Shown piece after piece: positions 63,000-64,000 of a stretch of DNA of 64,000 nucleotides. Made by a program: the position numbers and the translations under genes. Location of the stretch: contig NZ_JARXVD010000016.1 in NCBI RefSeq assembly GCF_029892685.1, forward strand, positions 85,409 to 149,408. Reading direction: 5' to 3'. The notes under the pieces were generated by a model, which saw only the letters and a program-made list of their open reading frames with translations, was not told the DNA's origin and made no database searches. Origin of the DNA: Mycobacterium sp. OTB74. Lineage in GTDB: Bacteria > Actinomycetota > Actinomycetes > Mycobacteriales > Mycobacteriaceae. Position 1 is the first letter of the stretch. Each line of letters begins with the position of its first letter.

Positions 63000-63865
63000 C
63001 GGACCTCGACCCCGAACGCCGCGACGTTGGCTGCCGCCCACGCCGCATAGCGTGTTCCCTCCCTGCCGAGCGGCACATCCGGGCAGTCAGCGATCGATCG
63101 CGGCGCCTCGCCCCTCATCGCCACCTTCTGGCGCGCTATGGGGTCAGGCAGCCGTCGGACCAGTAACGCCACATGCTCCTCAACCGAGACTTCCACGATG
63201 GTGATCGGCCTGTTGAGCACCTCGGTGAGCACACTGACTCGGTCTCGGGCGCTGAGCCACTCCGGTCCCAAAAGCCGCCGCGTTGGATGGGGCTCATGTT
63301 CATGCGCGATGAGCTCGGCCACCGCGCCGGCCGCGATGTCGACGGGCGCGATGGGCACCTCCAAGGCGTCGGGGAAGGCGGTGATTACCTTTGCGCCGTC
63401 GCGGATGGACGTTGACCATTCGGCGGCGTCGTTGCTCATAAACATTCCCGGTCGCAGCACAGCCAGCGAGTCGCCCAGAACCCCGCCCAGCACCGTCTCC
63501 TCGCGCTGGTGGCTTGCCGCCATCACCGAATCCGGATACAACCCCACCAAATCTGAGGACAGCAGCACCGTGATCGGCAGCCCGGCCTGGGCGATGTCGG
63601 CGCCGATACGTGCCAGATCTTGTTCCTGCAGCATCGGCGGCAGATTGAGAAAAATACCGTCGGCGCCGGCTAACACAGACCGAAAAGCCTCGGCGTCGCG
63701 CACGTCGGCCGGGCACGACGTCACGCCGGGTGTCCAGGATCGGGGATGGCGCGATATGGCCCGGACCCGCTGACCCGCCCGGATTATGCCGTCCACGACG
63801 TGGTGGCCCACCTGACCGGTGGCGCCCACCACCACAATCTCTCGCGCACATTCGTTGGGTGACAC
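62996..63865 (-). CDS. NmrA-like NAD(P)-binding protein
   Basis: A 289-residue atypical SDR of the NmrA group. It starts with GTG at 63865, with little leader before it. NAD(P) loop VVVGATGQVGHHVVDG, RVRAISRHPRS, then LLSSDLVGLYPDSV and LRPGMFMSN. Some members are redox sensors without catalysis, others are reductases. Here the Tyr of a catalytic triad is not evident. It overlaps the hydrolase gene by ATGA and is divergent from a TetR gene, which probably controls this operon. Confidence 0.86.
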   Translation of the reverse strand: MSPNECAREIVVVGATGQVGHHVVDGIIRAGQRVRAISRHPRSWTPGVTSCPADVRDAEAFRSVLAGADGIFLNLPPMLQEQDLARIGADIAQAGLPITVLLSSDLVGLYPDSVMAASHQREETVLGGVLGDSLAVLRPGMFMSNDAAEWSTSIRDGAKVITAFPDALEVPIAPVDIAAGAVAELIAHEHEPHPTRRLLGPEWLSARDRVSVLTEVLNRPITIVEVSVEEHVALLVRRLPDPIARQKVAMRGEAPRSIADCPDVPLGREGTRYAAWAAANVAAFGVEVR

Positions 63866-63905
63866 AAAACTTATGGTAACACCAAATTTGAGCTAAGATA
63901 GTGGT

Positions 63906-64000
63906 GTGGTCGAGGGATTACGGGAACGCAAGAAACTGGCTACTCGGCGCGCGATCAGCGATGCGGCCACCGGGCTGTTCATGACGAAGGGCTTCGAAAA
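63906..64000 (+). CDS. TetR-family regulator, N-terminal part
   Basis: Only the first 31 codons are in the window. The GTG at 63906 opens VVEGLRERKKLATRRAISDA then ATGLFMTKGFE, the first helix and start of the helix-turn-helix of a TetR protein. It is 40 bases from the divergent NmrA gene start, so the shared intergenic sequence (63866-63905) may hold its operator. Confidence 0.82.
   Translation, partial: MVEGLRERKKLATRRAISDAATGLFMTKGFE

Overview
The window looks like the chromosome of a mycobacterium. It carries two mce gene clusters, a secreted PE-PPE-domain hydrolase without its PE part, a secreted enzyme with a PGRS-like glycine-rich segment, a mycofactocin-type SDR, F420-type LLM oxidoreductases, a Ddn-type deazaflavin protein and a TIGR00027-type methyltransferase. 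The DNA is GC-rich, and most genes overlap their neighbour by ATGA or GTGA. The species cannot be read from this window. No rRNA, tRNA or CRISPR array was seen.

Layout: (1) 1-3869, minus: mceA-B-C and the start of mceD, with no yrbE permease genes upstream. (2) 4175-20392, plus: a divergent catabolic run. It holds an acyl-CoA synthetase, a mycofactocin-type SDR, an alpha/beta hydrolase-domain protein, an APH-type kinase, a CoA-transferase, a DUF35/thiolase-like pair, an aldehyde dehydrogenase, an amidohydrolase, an SDR, a P450, a Ddn-like protein and a TetR gene ending in a strong terminator. A second P450, a secreted protein and a cupin follow. (3) 20419-24899: PE-PPE hydrolase, a gene broken by an amber codon, then an SRPBCC / carboxymuconolactone-decarboxylase-like / LLM operon. 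(4) 25284-27000: a gene graveyard with remnants of a resorcylate-decarboxylase-like amidohydrolase, dtd, a CMD gene, an SDR and a VOC protein. (5) 27256-30201: a secreted GH5 (endoglycoceramidase-like) enzyme, followed by a decayed IS3-family transposase. (6) 31310-40634, minus: a PucR-type regulator and a complete mceABCDEF cluster with a secreted-protein gene, again without yrbE. (7) 40999-45516: an alpha/beta hydrolase and a luxE-luxC-tetR operon. (8) 45704-51144, minus: FadD, acyl-CoA dehydrogenase, two unrecognised genes, SDR, methyltransferase. (9) 51329-57978: LLM oxidoreductase, P450, enoyl-CoA hydratase, SDR, amidohydrolase, Rieske oxygenase. (10) 58098-64000: acyl-CoA dehydrogenase, SDR, YCII-like protein, CocE-type hydrolase, NmrA protein, and the start of a TetR gene.

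How it may work together: enzyme types recur in two modules (acyl-CoA ligase, SDRs, amidohydrolase, P450), each beside an Mce lipid-import cluster. This fits uptake, CoA activation and oxidative breakdown of hydrophobic carboxylic compounds; the substrate is unknown. The strongest new signal is a shared 21-bp palindrome at five promoter regions: luxE, the FadD operon, LLM/P450, PucR and GH5. It suggests one regulon, perhaps controlled by the TetR encoded in the luxEC operon. A second, 23-bp palindrome lies before the second amidohydrolase gene and between the second acyl-CoA dehydrogenase and an SDR gene.
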